Positions 32,091-43,619 of a stretch of DNA of 60,000 nucleotides are shown piece by piece. The notes under the pieces are model-generated. The model was not told the origin of the DNA and made no database searches. It was given only the letters and a program-made list of their open reading frames with translations. Every line of letters begins with the position of its first letter. The stretch's first letter is position 1. The position numbers and the translations under genes were made by a program. Source of the stretch: Symsagittifera roscoffensis (lineage: Eukaryota > Xenacoelomorpha > Acoela > Convolutidae); the NCBI RefSeq assembly GCF_963678635.1, contig NC_087070.1:20631461-20691460 (forward strand). Direction: 5' to 3'.

Positions 32091-33170
32091 CTACAGAATC
32101 AATCACTTTGAAAGGATCAGCATGTCAGTTCTTCACTTCATCGATATGTTGTGCTTCATTATTAAGACCTGCATGTAATTTTGGTCTCATTTAATTTCCA
32201 GAAGAGTCAAAAACAAAAAATACATGTAGGTTTAACAATTCGCTTCATCAGTATCAATTACTGAAAATTTATAGTACAGCCAAGGCTGAAAATTTTTGCG
32301 AAGGAGCTTTCATTTCTAAATGGGAATCTTTGTTCTGCAATTTTCTATGTTTTTTGGTTTAGTTTTGAAGTTTGTAACTTTTTTTCTGCTACTAATTGCT
32401 CTGATAGTTCAATTTTGCTCGGATATTTTCAGTAGCGGATTTAGGGGAAGGCCCCTTCGTACTATTTTGAGATATCCACTTCTGGATCACTGACCTTCAA
32501 ATTTTTCTAAGGCGCCTTAGGCGCCAATATATACTAACTTCTAGGGGAGAGCGCGCGCCGACAAAACGCAATTTTTTGGTCGAAATTTTCCAAAATGTGC
32601 CCAAAAACGCCTTTTTTGGCCTGTTTTTTGAAAAAGTTGGGAGAGCTCCGAAAATCAATTTGGTCGACCTAAAAAAAAATTTGAGAAAAAATTCAAATTT
32701 TTTTTTTGAAAATCCCCTCCCCCTCGAAAACTCCTAGATTCGCACCTCGAGATTATATAGCTTTTAAGATTTTTTAAAATTTTCGGCTCTTTTTCCTTTT
32801 CCCCCCCACCTGCAATTTTTTGTAATTGAAGTTCCTGTTCAGTTTGTCCGATTGTCATGAAAATTGACATACAGACTGAATAGGCCATGACAAACATATT
32901 TAGTCTTCATAATTAACCTTGTAAAACCACTCGTTAGACCAAAAAATTCATGTTTGAATGAGGTGGGGGGGGGAAGGAAAAAGAGCCAAATTTTTTCAAT
33001 ACTGCAGTTTATTTCCAAGTCATAAATTTTTCTCGATACATTTTTTTCAACAATTTTTCATATCACATTTTTCACTTTGAAATTTATTTTATTTTTAGAT
33101 ACCTAGTTTTTTTATTATCTTTGACAAAATCATGAAAACTGTAAATGAGAAAGATGTTTTTGCAACTTGC

Positions 33171-33329
33171 CTGTTGCTGGTCCCTTTCCCTTCTCTGCTC
33201 CTTCATCATCACTTCCAGCTTCTTCTGCATTTCCAGCTGTTCCCTCATCAACTCCGCATTCTTAGCCTCCAACTGTCTAGTGTAGATGTCCTTGTCCTTA
33301 TCACGAGTGGCAAGGGCAGAAGCTGACAC
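33171..33329 (-). CDS. Ankyrin coiled-coil protein, main coiled-coil exon
   Basis: 53 codons, phase 0 to 0. It begins after CATTAG and ends at CAG|GCAAGT, a GC donor with otherwise perfect consensus. The peptide is strongly coiled coil (IYTRQLEAKNAELMREQLEM then KKLEVMMKEQRRERDQQQ) and flows directly into ETNEKVSRLEETVRQL in the next exon, which supports use of the GC donor. Read-through past it would soon add unrelated residues (ASCKNIFLIYSF). Confidence 0.75.
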
Positions 33330-33879
33330 CTAATGGAAGGTACGAAAGAGATTATAATAAGCAGTAAGAAAAATGAACACAAGAGAAGATTTAATACAAA
33401 ATTATTTCGTAAAAGATTATGAAAGTTTTTGAAAACAATTTTGATTGGAAGGAAGACAAACAGATTAAACTTGTTATTTATGAAACTAATTATAAATACT
33501 TTTGCTTATTAATAGAATGTGTAAATTTTGATCACAAATAATTTCCTGGAGATAATTTCACCTGCAGTAAATTTTTGGCTTATATTTATTTTCAATCGAA
33601 TTTTACTGATATCTGAGCAAACCAATAAATAACTCAGAAAATCATCTGAACTGTTAAAAATTCTGCCCGGAACTAACAGCTGTGAAAGTGTGAAAGAGGC
33701 TGCAGATTTTCAAAAAGAAAGTTATGATAATTTCAGAAGGTAGTTTCACATGAAAACATGAAAAATTGTTTTTTTTTTCGCCGAAAGGATCGGCAATGGA
33801 AGAGTCAGTTCCCATTTAAAAAAGTGGTTTGAAAAGTTTTATGCTTGGGCGAAATGAAAATTTAATTTTAATAAATTAC

Positions 33880-34047
33880 CTGATGTCCGACTCCATCTTC
33901 GCTGTTTTGTTGTTCGACTTCTCTGATTGAACTGCAATTGGATGCGTATAAGGATGGTTTTTCGCTAGTGGGCTTGGCAGGGGGCTGGCTCTGAGACTGG
34001 CTAGGATGGGAGGTCATTCCGGCAGAAGAGCTGCTGCTGCTATGGGA
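33880..34047 (-). CDS. Ankyrin coiled-coil protein, Ser-rich exon
   Basis: 56 codons between TTGATTAG and CAG|GTAATT, phase 0 to 0. A run of Ser, then SQSQSQPPAKP, then an acidic/Gln-rich end (REVEQQNSEDGVGHQ). It looks disordered. The gypsy element (34181-40266) lies just upstream, in the intron before this exon. Confidence 0.65.
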
Positions 34048-34180
34048 CTAATCAAAATTAAATCGATAAGCTTAATATTCAAAATCTATAAAGATACCAG
34101 GTAACACGATATAAATATTATAGATTAGTGATTTTTTCTCACAAAATAAATTTTAGAGTGATTTTTTTGTGTCAATATAT

Positions 34181-34404
34181 TGTCAGGGGCTACAATATGT
34201 TTAGTTGTCAATCATCTTAGTTGCTATTCTTTATTTACTTATCTCTGAGATTTCTCATACTATAATTAAGTGTGAGTTTGGTACCTGCCTGTCAATCAGC
34301 CTAGAACTGTCTAGCTGTTATGTGTTGACCTCTAGTTCACTCTCTTATTTATGCGAACTAGAATACAGTCAATTCAGTATTTAACAGCCATCGTTTTATT
34401 TACC
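34181..34404 (+). repeat. 5' LTR of the gypsy element
   Basis: TGTCAGGGGCTACAATATG at the start. Aligned with the 3' LTR it shows single changes at about T/C (34201), G/C (34308), C/A (34331) and T/C (34347), plus differences in the last four bases. The end is inferred from the 3' copy, which closes TTAACA. Confidence 0.85.
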
Positions 34405-34454
34405 TTTGTTATGGCTCAGCCAGTGGATGGAGGGGGAAAAACCCCCTTGGAATT

Positions 34455-35432
34455 GTGGCATTCTGGCCTCCGACTCAGGCGGAACCACAACTCTTATGGG
34501 AACACTGGAAACAAAGATTTCATTGGGCAATGGTGGCGAAACATGGACTCGTCTCGTCGGAATTTTACTTCGCATCGACATTAACTGAAGTACAGATTAA
34601 TGACCTGGGTGACATTGGTGGCAAACCAAGGGGAGAAGGTGAACGTACACTGATATCGAATCTGTACCTATGCCTGGGACACGAGGGACAGAGAGCCTTG
34701 CATAATCAGCATCCACATTTAGATATGGAAACAATACGATACCAACGTTTTTTGGATACCTGTGTAGCTCTTTTTCAGAAAGAGCGAAACGAAACGTACG
34801 AGATGTACCAGATGTTGTCGAGGAAACAAAAGGAGGGTGAAAGCTTAGAATCGTTCTATGCAGAACTTAGCGGAATGGCGGCAAGATGCAATTTGGGCAC
34901 CCAGGAGCGGAAAATGGTGAGAGACATATTTATATTCAACATGAGGAACAGGGACGCGCAGAACGAGCTGTGTCGGGAAACTAAGACCCCGGAGGAAGCA
35001 TTGAGAATCGCGATGTCGTATGAAAGAGGAGACAAGTACGCAAAGACTTACAAAAGCGTCGCATCCGGTTCCACGGGAACAAGTTATCCATCTCCAAGGG
35101 GTTCCCTGCAGATCAAAACGGAACCAATCAGCTATATTCGTGGATCCAGGGGACGAGGAATGCCAAGGGGACGGGGCCAATAACCAAATCGTGGAGGAGG
35201 ACGAACACAAGAACGAATGCAAGATCGAAGATGTTACTATTGCGATCAACCGAACTTCACCCCAGAACACCGACAACGATGCCCAGCAAGAGCCGTCACA
35301 TGCAATTTTTGCAAAAAGGTCGGGCATTTTGAGAGGATTCGCCGGGGAAAACGACAGTCGAGAGGGGGACAACCGGTTGGACTAATCCAAGGGGATGAGC
35401 TATTCGAGGAAGAAGATAACCCCCTCGGATGA
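34455..35432 (+). pseudogene. gag: Gypsy gag, broken
   Basis: One frame from about 34455 (GTG; no ATG is in frame before it) to TGA at 35430-35432, with an in-frame TAA at 35181-35183. The N-terminal part has the helical pattern of gypsy capsids (a long Glu/Arg-rich segment with ESFYAELSGMAARC). The C-terminal part has two zinc knuckles: CYYCDQPNFTPEHRQRC and CNFCKKVGHFERI. In the second knuckle the last cysteine is Arg. Missing start, stop codon and lost zinc ligand all indicate a dead gene. Confidence 0.8.
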
Positions 35433-36918
35433 CGTGGGGCCCCAAGTTGCGGCAAATTCAGTAGGTTTCGTTAAACAAGAACACCACAGCTGGTCATCAG
35501 AAAGTTCAGACGACTACATGGTTATGGCAATTAGACGGAAGAACGAAACCTTATTGAAAGTTGCCGGAATTAAACTCAAAATATACATTAATGGACACCC
35601 GATGAACATTTGGATCGACAGTGGATCGCCGATATCCATTTTAACACTAGATGATTTGAGGAGAACAGTGGGAAGAGCGGGAATTAATTTAAAATAAGAT
35701 GACGCCGACGATGACGAATTCCGGGATTACAGCAACAATCGGATCAAGATGTTGGGCAGAATGGAACTCGAGTTAGCATCAAACGGCTGGAAGACGAAAG
35801 CAGAAGTCCGAGTCATTGGGGGGACCAGACCATCCATCGTGGGACGTGATTTGATGGGAAAACTCGGACTCCAGTTGATGCAAGCAGATCCAAGGGGGGA
35901 AGTAATGAACATCCAGGGGACAGAAGACATTTCATGCGATGAGGGGCACGACAAATCGGAGGATGAGCAGATGGACCAATGGCAATTATACTTAAGTAAG
36001 CTATTTCCAAAACTTTTTACTAGCGTTGGAAAAATTAGGAACTACAAGGTTCAAGCAGAAATTTTCAAAAATCTTTTATCAGTGCAGCAGAAGGGACGGA
36101 GAGTGCCGGTAACGCTCCAAGAAAAGGTGGACAAGGAAATTGATAAGCTATTAACCCAGGGACATATAGAAAAGTTGAAAGAGTGTTCGGATCGATATTT
36201 TGTTTCTCCGATCGTCATCACCGTAAAAAAAGACTGGTCCGTGAAGTTAGCGTTGGAATCTCGAGAGCTTAATAAACAAGTTCATAAAAACAAATACCAA
36301 ATGCCAAATATAGAAGAACTTGTAGATACAATAGAACAACTTATTTCCGAGAAAAAACAAGGGGAGGTGTATTTTATTACGATGGATCTAACATACGCGT
36401 ATGGGCAACTACCACTTAGTGAAGAAACAAGCGTGCACTGTAACTTTTCTTTGGTGGGCGGACGGTCGACAGGAACATACCGATTCCGGACAGGGTTTTA
36501 CGGGCTAACGTCCATGCCGGCAGAGTTTCAACGAGTAATGGATTCAATTTTGAAGGAATTCCCACAAGCGAACGCGTTTATTGATGATATTTTGGTTACA
36601 ACCAAGGGAACGGAAGTAGAACATATCTCCTTGGTTGAAAATATTCTCAGGAAATTAAATCGCGAAAACATATCGCTGAAATTACCAAAATGCAAGTTTG
36701 CGAAACGAGAATGCGAGTGGCTCGGTCATCGTATAACCGAAACGGGGGTTACGCCGCTTAAACGCAAAACATCGCCGATAGACGCATTAAAGGCTCCTAA
36801 AACAGTCACTCAATTGAAATCCTTTATGGGCTCAATCCACAGCTTGCATAAATATTTACCAGCGATAGCGGAGATGTCAGCTCCATTAAGGCCACTTCTC
36901 AGCAGGAAAAATGAATAA
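35395..36918 (+). pseudogene. pol: Gypsy pol part 1: protease and reverse transcriptase
   Basis: One frame (overlapping the end of gag in another phase), interrupted by TAA at 35695-35697 and ended by TAA at 36916-36918. The protease motif is IDSGSPISIL. RT motifs: ITMDLTYAYGQLPL carries the first catalytic Asp, then FYGLTSMPAEFQRVM, and FIDDILV is the catalytic box (F-I-D-D, where Y-V-D-D is more usual). The thumb and connection region follow (LGHRITETGVTPL, LKSFMGSIHSLHKYL). Catalytic residues of RT remain, but the frame is broken. Confidence 0.85.
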
Positions 36919-38122
36919 AACTGGACCGCGGAATGTGAAAATGCTTTCCAAAACATTAAATTGGGGGGTCGCAAACATAGTTGAATAAAAACAATTTGAT
37001 ATTCATAAAGACATTAGAGTTTTTTGCAATGCAAGTCATAATGGCCTTGGAGCGGTTTTAGAGCAATTGGGTACAGAAGGGTGGCGCCCTATCTCTTTTG
37101 CATCACGATTCTTAAACGCAGCCGAGAAACAATATTCCATTAACGAGCTTGAAATGCTGGCGGTGGTATGGGAGGCCGAATATTTCAGAAACTACATTTT
37201 AGGAAGATCTTTTACAGTTAGCACGAACCATAAGGCCCTGATTTCCTTACTTAACGGGAATAACAAGAAAAACAAAACACTCTTTTCAAGACTGACACGT
37301 TGGCTAGACAGACTGATTCCTTTTGACTTTATAATAGAACACAAACCGGGCGCCAAGATCAGATTAGCGGATTACTTGTCGAGGCATCCTAGCGAACCCC
37401 CTAAACCGATAAGTCAATATGATAATTTGTTCACCGTGGCAAAAATCGCTTCAATTAGAAAAACCCTTGGTTTCACAAATGATTTAAAGTCCCTTGGTGA
37501 ACGAAATCATCAGGACATTAAAGGAACTGGTTCTAAACAGTCTAGACAGCTTTCATACAATCAGAAGCGAGAACGGAAAACATGCCTACAAACAGCGACG
37601 GTTGAGGGCGAAAAGTCATGCGTGAAGACACCGACCAATAGGAAACGATCAATTTGCATAACGCGTAAATCAAGGAAATCCGAGGGACATTCAGTGTGCT
37701 CTATATATTGTTCCTTTGGAAGACGGTTAAATTGGCCTATATCAAATAATTTAAACAAAATGGATAGCGATTCGAATTGTTCTTTCCCAGTATTTGAAAT
37801 TGAAAATGTTGAAATTGATTCCCAAACTAACTCTCCGAATAGACTACACTCTCAGATCAACTCTCCGCTTAGATTAGATGAAAACCTTTTGAGTAGCGAT
37901 GAAATAACTGTCATTAACCCTGAAATTGTTGCCAATACTAAAAATACACGGGATTCAAAAATTAATACAGTACTATCCCAGGCGAGCTTTTTCCTACCGT
38001 TAAACCAAATCAGCAAATTATGTCTATCATTCCCCGTGATTGCAAGGTTATCAAGAAATCCCAAGCGTTACCAGAACTATTTAATTTGGAATTTGTTGCC
38101 TCAAACCTACCGGCAGATGTGA
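36919..38122 (+). pseudogene. pol: Gypsy pol part 2: RNase H and linker
   Basis: Continuation of pol after the stop at 36918, with frameshifts near 36970-37000; the main frame is open from about 36985 to 38122. RNase H landmarks are VFCNASHNGLGAVLEQ and VSTNHKALISLL. In active gypsy RNase H the residue before A-S and the residue before H-K are Asp. Both are Asn here, so two of the four metal-binding acids are lost. NELEMLAVV and LADYLSRHP keep the other Glu and Asp. The ~200 residues after LSRHP are Ser/Asn/Lys-rich linker. Confidence 0.75.
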
Positions 38123-38860
38123 ACTTAGTACGAGTTAAAGAAGCATTGGAGAAGAAGATTAACTTGAAAGAAGAACTCCTGACGATTGGGAAGTACTGGG
38201 CCCAATACGCAAACGATTTGTCATTACGGGACAATTGTGTGTGGTTAGAGGGACGGCTGGTTATTCCTTTGCCATTACAAGTCCCAATTGAGTCGCGGAT
38301 GCATTATTACCATCACGGTAAAAAAACATGTATGAAGCAGCGCGTGACGTCTGGTATCCCTACATGTACCGCAGTTTGGCAGCAAAGGCCACGTACTGTC
38401 AGCAATGCACGGAAGCGGGTAAGAACCTAAAATCGTTATTACCCAAGGGAGACATCGGGAAGGTCCCTGAACCAAGGGAACCCAATGAATGTATACAGTT
38501 GGATTTCTGGGGGCCAATAAACTACTTAAATGAGAGTAAGAAAAATGTCTTGGTGGCTACGGACCGTTTCTCAAGGTGGCCATCAGCAATGGTTACTACC
38601 ACTAACACGTCAGATAAAGTCTTAAAATTTCTCGATAAATACATAACTCAACATGGAGTACCTCGGAAAATCCACGTTGATCAGGGATCATGGCTTACAT
38701 CTAATAAATTTAAAAGCTTCTGTAACAGCGAAGGCATCGAGCTAATGCGAATGAAAAAGAGCATAAGTCTCTAGAATCTATGGTCGATAAAGCGCTAGGC
38801 GCCCTATGATTTTCCAAAAATGCAACTACTAAATTAACACCTTTTGAAGCTCACCACGGC
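38020..38860 (+). pseudogene. pol: Gypsy pol part 3: integrase, frameshifted
   Basis: The integrase is spread over at least three phases: 38020-38430, 38328-38774, and a third phase after 38750. The zinc-binding region is split by a frameshift near 38320 (MHYYHHG in one frame, YCQQC in the next). Two catalytic acids are visible in LDFWGP and in HVDQGSWLT. The third (Glu) is in a different frame after ~38760 (SLESMVDKAL), consistent with a small deletion just before it. Confidence 0.75.
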
Positions 38861-39874
38861 CGGGAGGCCAACACCGTTTTACGCAATCTTACGAAAAAAC
38901 CAAGTTTGAAAAATTTGAATTGGAAGAACGTCTTAAGACAAAAATGTTTGTGTTTAGACGAAAATGATCCTGAGATGAGTAAAATTGCATTCCCTCAGCA
39001 CTCAAATTGGGAGGAAAGGTCCGATTTGACATACGCTCCAGCTTTAAGAAGGGCCCCTATCATGCTTGATAGCGACCAGCAAATAGACACGTGTCCAGCG
39101 GAGGTATCGGGAGTTGCCCCAAAAACCCAAGGGAGTGGAGACACTGGCCCTAACATCCAAGGGAGTGGAGGTGCACGCGACCTGTATCAGCGTACCACCA
39201 GCAAGACCATAAATCGGTATAAACTCTTAAAATCTAATGTAATCTCTGAATCCGAACATACTATCAAGCTAAAAAACGGATCTGTTCTTAGGAAAAGTGC
39301 AGTGGCAGGAAAGCCAAAACCCAACCTTCCCAAGAAACGGAAGCGGGCTACAATCAAGGAGATGTTATCGAGCGCAAAGAAAGAAGCAGTCGAGAGGCCG
39401 AAATCAAAGAGGCCAAAGGCTATGCAAAAAGTATCGGTAGCCACCTTCCAGTCTGACAGTTCGGATAGTGAAGATTACCAGCCACTAAATATTATCCCTG
39501 CACGATTACCGATAGAAGTGTTAGCGAGACACGAAGCGATTGCGGCGGGACAAGGCCCAAGCGGCAGTACAGCAGTAGCAGAACATGGAACGGGAGCAAA
39601 AGCAAAATCTAGAGTGACGAAAGCGAAGCGAGGAAAAGGGGGTCAAGAGAAACAAGGAAAGGGGAGCCAAGACCGACCGGCGTTAGTTGCGAGAGAGTGC
39701 CTTATGAATAGTAGCCAAGAAGAAGACGTCAAATTTGGCAGTCAAAGTGAAAGCTCGGGAACCAGAAGGAGTACCAGAAGGAGAAAGCCAGTAGATAAAA
39801 TGGGAGGAGTCATGATCGAAAATATCCAGGGGGCGGAACAAAAAGGAAAACATCCAGGGGGAGAAGGAAAGTGA
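38860..39874 (+). pseudogene. pol: Gypsy pol part 4: integrase C-terminal tail
   Basis: The frame around TPFEAHHGREANTVL, a typical integrase C-terminal landmark, continues to TGA at 39872-39874. The ~320 residues are rich in Lys, Ser and Gly, with basic clusters (PKKRKR; RRSTRRRKPVDKMGG) that could act as nuclear targeting or DNA-binding tails. There is no envelope gene between this stop and the 3' LTR. Confidence 0.7.
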
Positions 39875-40042
39875 ACCTTATTTAAAACTCATTTAAAAAC
39901 TCGTTACCCAGGGAGAGGGATGGCCATAAGCCTAAAACTCAAGTTTGTTGTATTGTGTTAGCTGAGGCGGCAGGTTGAAGGTTATTAATTATTATATTAA
40001 ATATAAATTACTATGTATTTAAATTTTACATCCATACAGAAA

Positions 40043-40266
40043 TGTCAGGGGCTACAATATGTTCAGTTGTCAATCATCTTAGTTGCTATTCTTTATTTAC
40101 TTATCTCTGAGATTTCTCATACTATAATTAAGTGTGAGTTTGGTACCTGCCTGTCAATCAGCCTAGAACTCTCTAGCTGTTATGTGTTGACATCTAGTTC
40201 ACTCTCCTATTTATGCGAACTAGAATACAGTCAATTCAGTATTTAACAGCCATCGTTTTATTAACA
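40043..40266 (+). repeat. 3' LTR of the gypsy element
   Basis: Begins TGTCAGGGGC and ends about TTATTAACA. It is 98% identical to the 5' LTR over ~220 bases (counted by eye), so the insertion is fairly recent on a genome timescale, although the body is heavily mutated. Confidence 0.85.
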
Positions 40267-41041
40267 CTTGTTTTATTTAATTTGTATTATAAAACTTTGA
40301 ATTTTAATTTATGAGAAGAAAATCACTAACAAAAAATCTCCAAATGGAAAGACTGTGCAACTTGATGAACAATTAGACTTTTATCCCACGTGTCCATAAA
40401 GAATCACGACAGCTGATAAGACGACAAACGTTTTTGGTGGGACTTTTAGACGACCCTATACACAAATTCTCTTGTGTTTCTAAGAAACATACATAGCCGA
40501 AACTCAAACAGTTCACTTTTCATGCTTCAATTTTTTTTGTCTTGTCTTAATAGCCACCCGGGTTGACAGCCATGGACCTAAAATAGTGATCGATCAACTC
40601 CATGAACGAAAATTATTCAATGGAAAAAGCTAGTCATTCCAAATTCATTAAATTTCACAAATTCAGGGCAAAAAAATTATATTTTTTTTCTGAAGTTTTT
40701 TCTGCATAAATATGAGTATATTGTCATAAATTAATTTCCAAAGTAGCCCCAAAAAAGTTTTATCTTCATTTGAATCGTGTAGAACGAGCTTTGGATCTCA
40801 ACTCTCAACAGTTTTTTTCTATGCAAAAATGTTTATATTTGGTGTACATAACGCAGTCCTGAGGATCAGAAAAATTTGTTTTATTTTGTTTTTCTAGACA
40901 GCTTTTTTGAAAAGGGCTCAGTTAAATTTGTTTCTGCATAAATGTATTTCCTAGGCTTCAGAACATGGATCCAATGAAAAAAATAATTCAAACTTAGTCA
41001 GCGAGAGAAGAAAAGTCTACGTTGTGTCTTTTTATACTTAC

Positions 41042-41162
41042 AGAGGCAGTGCTGATTTGAGAGTTTCTCTGTTCTGTGATCATCATAGAGGGCGAGGATG
41101 GCGATGGAGATCCTGAGCCTCCTCTCAAATTCATGGGGGACTGCTCTAGTTTGGAGTTGCGT
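41042..41162 (-). CDS. Ankyrin coiled-coil protein, basic/Ser-Pro exon
   Basis: Exon between CTTGTAG and TCT|GTAAGT, entering in phase 2 and leaving in phase 0. The first base completes an Arg codon with the AG left by the previous exon, giving PPRRRNSKLE, a basic patch with a potential phosphosite. Then GGSGSPSPSSPS, which looks disordered. The plus-strand frame starting at 41076 is a shadow. Confidence 0.65.
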
Positions 41163-41299
41163 CTACAAGCAAATCTAGACGTGAGTTGTGAACTGAAGCT
41201 TCAGTTGAATTCTTTTTTCAATTTGGTTAGTTTTGATGAAACAACTTATATTTCAAATTCTATGAAAATGAAACATATTTTCCCGGGATGACCAAAATT

Positions 41300-41430
41300 A
41301 CTAGTCATACAATTTCCATTTATGGAAAAATGCTAGTCATACACTTTTCATGCAATTCCATACGTACAGAAAATTGCATGAAAGGTCTATGATTAGTATT
41401 TTTTTCATATATGGAAATTGTATGACTAGT
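41300..41430. repeat. Nested fold-back repeat
   Basis: Outer arms: ACTAGTCATACAATTTCCAT at 41300-41319 and its exact complement at 41411-41430. Inside is a second hairpin with 12-base arms TTTCATGCAATT (41346-41357) and AAATTGCATGAAA (41371-41383). Related TATGACTAGCATTTTTCCATA units recur at 42065-42115. Confidence 0.65.
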
Positions 41431-42362
41431 ATTTTTCCATAAACCAAAAATATTGATTTCTTACATTTTAATTTCTCAAAATTTTGTGGTTGTGTTCGTA
41501 ACCGACCACAAGTGACATAAACCTTGATTACTCAAACGTAGTAACCAACGGTTTGGCCTTCTCGCATTGAAAATGCATTGGAAACAGCCTGATATGTGTT
41601 ATTTCGGTCTTAGACAAACAATATAAGGAAAGTATTGAACTTTTAAATTTTGGCAATAAATTTCAAAGATGATTATTTCTAAAATTTGAATTTTGAAATT
41701 ACCAGACATTGATCAAGGCATTCAAAAACATGTCATACAAAAGAAAGAGGAGTTTTAAGCGTTTTTGAAAAAAAGTTATGAAGAGAAAAGGAAAAAAAAT
41801 CCAATATTAGTATATCCAGGACTACGTTATACACACAAAAAAATAAATTTTGCATGCAATTTTTTTTTTTCAAAAAATGTTTGTTTGAATACGAAAATCA
41901 ATTTGCGGTTGAAAAAAAAACATAAAAAATTTTTGGGGGCATTTTTTTTTCATACCATTTTTTTCCTTTTATTTATAAAGAGACACCAATTTCGATACCA
42001 AAACAACTATAAAATACCTTTAAAATTCGATTAAACTCATTTTGCAAAAATGCATGAAATTTGTATGACTAGCATTTTTCCATAGACTAAGTGTATGAAA
42101 TTGTATGATTAGCATTTTCGGTCTATGGTGGTCAACCCGGGTTTTGAATACGCCAAAAAAACCATAATGTTAATGGCTTTCTGGTATATTTTTGAAATAG
42201 CTCTAAAACATGCAGCCTATGATACAGAAAAAAAATCAAAAATCAGTAATCCGCAATGTTTCAAATATCAAAATAGTTTAACAAATTAGTTTAAAGATTA
42301 TAAAATTGAATATATTTTTAAGCAATTAGTAAATCTGTAGATTTTTATAGCAACAGACGTGC

Positions 42363-42489
42363 CTGCGAGGTGGATTGATAGGCGGGTTCGACAGGGGTAC
42401 CCTGGAAGTGCTGGGTGACGCAGTGGCACTATGTTTGCGAAGTGCAACTGGCTGGTTTTTCCCCATATTCCCCAGCTGCGACGGAGAAG
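42363..42489 (-). CDS. Ankyrin coiled-coil protein, linker exon
   Basis: Entered through TTTCAG in phase 1; leaves in phase 2 at CGCAG|GCACGT. That is a GC donor: the in-frame alternative runs into a stop within 60 bases, and only the GC junction joins the exon at 41162 in phase. Encodes a Ser/Pro/Asn-rich linker after the ankyrin repeats (SRVPLSNPPINPPR). Confidence 0.6.
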
Positions 42490-43031
42490 CTGAAACATAA
42501 TACTGAATTTGACACCAAAAATTGTAATTTTGTCAACTGAAAAAAGGACAAAAATGGATTCAAATAAATTCAATCATCTAAGTGAAACCAAGAGTTGCAT
42601 AGTACGTAGTAAAGATTTTGCTCTTGTAATGTTCTGCTGCTTTAAATCTTACAATTTCTGCTGCTTTATATCTTGCTAGTTCTACTAGTTTAAACCATAC
42701 AATTTCTGCCTTATAAATCAGGGATGAGATGCAAATAGTCATTTCAAAGACAATATTAGAGATAGTAGTATGTTTTAATTTAAACCATCCCTTGTTCAAA
42801 TGCCAGGGACAGAAACAGGTCACAAAACCTGATAATCTTCAATAATTTCTTTTTGGAATGATGTAAGCGAGTAAATACATTTGTTGGTTTTTCTATATTC
42901 AAGCGAAATTATAAATCACTTCTAGCCTTCCCCCCTCCCCCAACCACCACCACCACCACCCATCAACCATCACCTCCCACGCGGCTACAGGAATACACGA
43001 GTAGAGTAAACAAAGGGTTAAGATGTCTTAC

Positions 43032-43170
43032 AGTGTGTGAGAAATTTGGACAGATGTGGGGCTACTGCGTTGGAATGGTCCGCCTCATTGGCCAGTTGCA
43101 CGAAGTTCTTGCCCCCCTTATCCGTCAAGTAGGGGTCAGCGTCCCGCACCAGAAGGAAATCAACCATCTC
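43032..43170 (-). CDS. Ankyrin coiled-coil protein, last ankyrin repeat
   Basis: Exon between TTTACAG and CACACT|GTAAGA, phase 0 to 1. EMVDFLLVRDADPYLTDKGG completes the repeat begun in the previous exon and starts a final divergent one (KNFVQLANEADHSNAV). If the donor were not used, the frame would end after four more residues. Confidence 0.7.
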
Positions 43171-43476
43171 CTGTAAATATAGGTTTTGGTTTGCTTGGAA
43201 AGCAGTTAAAATATTTGAATGGTTCGTTTTCACTGAGTTCCTTTATAGATAAGGAGGTTACAGATTACACGATATTATAGTTAGCAAGAAACTTTTCCAG
43301 GATTGGTATTTTTTAGCAGTAGCTTTTCACAGAATCAGAAATACGAATGAAAAAGCTTTCTAAAATATCTTTGAGGTGCAAAAAATTGTGCGGAAAAATG
43401 AGTACCCCACAATTACTGCCTATAGCGACTACGTGATATAAATTTTTGTCAATAATGTAAACACTTTCGCACTTGC

Positions 43477-43619
43477 CTTCAGTCCCCCTGTGCAGCTAGC
43501 ATGAGAGGGGTACGACCCTGGATATCCCTTGAGTTGATATCCGCATTTTGGTTTAGTAATACATCCACCACATCAATCTGGTTGCAACAAGCAGCAACAG
43601 CCAGTGCACTTCTTCCGTC
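43477..43619 (-). CDS. Ankyrin exon with a 1-base frameshift and GC donor
   Basis: Exon from TTTAG to CTGAAG|GCAAGT. It encodes DGRSALAVAACCNQIDVVDV and then GRTPLMLAA, clear ankyrin repeat sequence. In the given sequence the frame hits TGA three codons after LAAQ. The length is 143, where 144 keeps phase 0 into the next exon. A single missing base in the run of five C (43483-43487) explains both. It may be a sequencing error, a polymorphism or a real disabling mutation. The donor has GC in an otherwise perfect consensus. Confidence 0.65.

Larger units (their letters stand above)
34181..40266 (+). mobile_element. Decayed Ty3/gypsy LTR retrotransposon
   Basis: The element has two LTRs (34181 to ~34404 and 40043 to ~40266), each beginning TGTCAGGGGC. 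They differ at about four positions in 220 bases. Between them are gag with zinc knuckles, protease, reverse transcriptase, RNase H and integrase in the gypsy order, broken by stops and frameshifts. The element is antisense to the ankyrin gene and sits in its intron between exons at 41042 and 34047. I found no clear target-site duplication, polypurine tract or primer binding site. Confidence 0.9.

Noticed and set aside
42930-42990. CCACCA-rich tract
   Set aside because: Simple sequence in an intron. It has no repeat-spacer structure, and there is no CRISPR array anywhere in the window.
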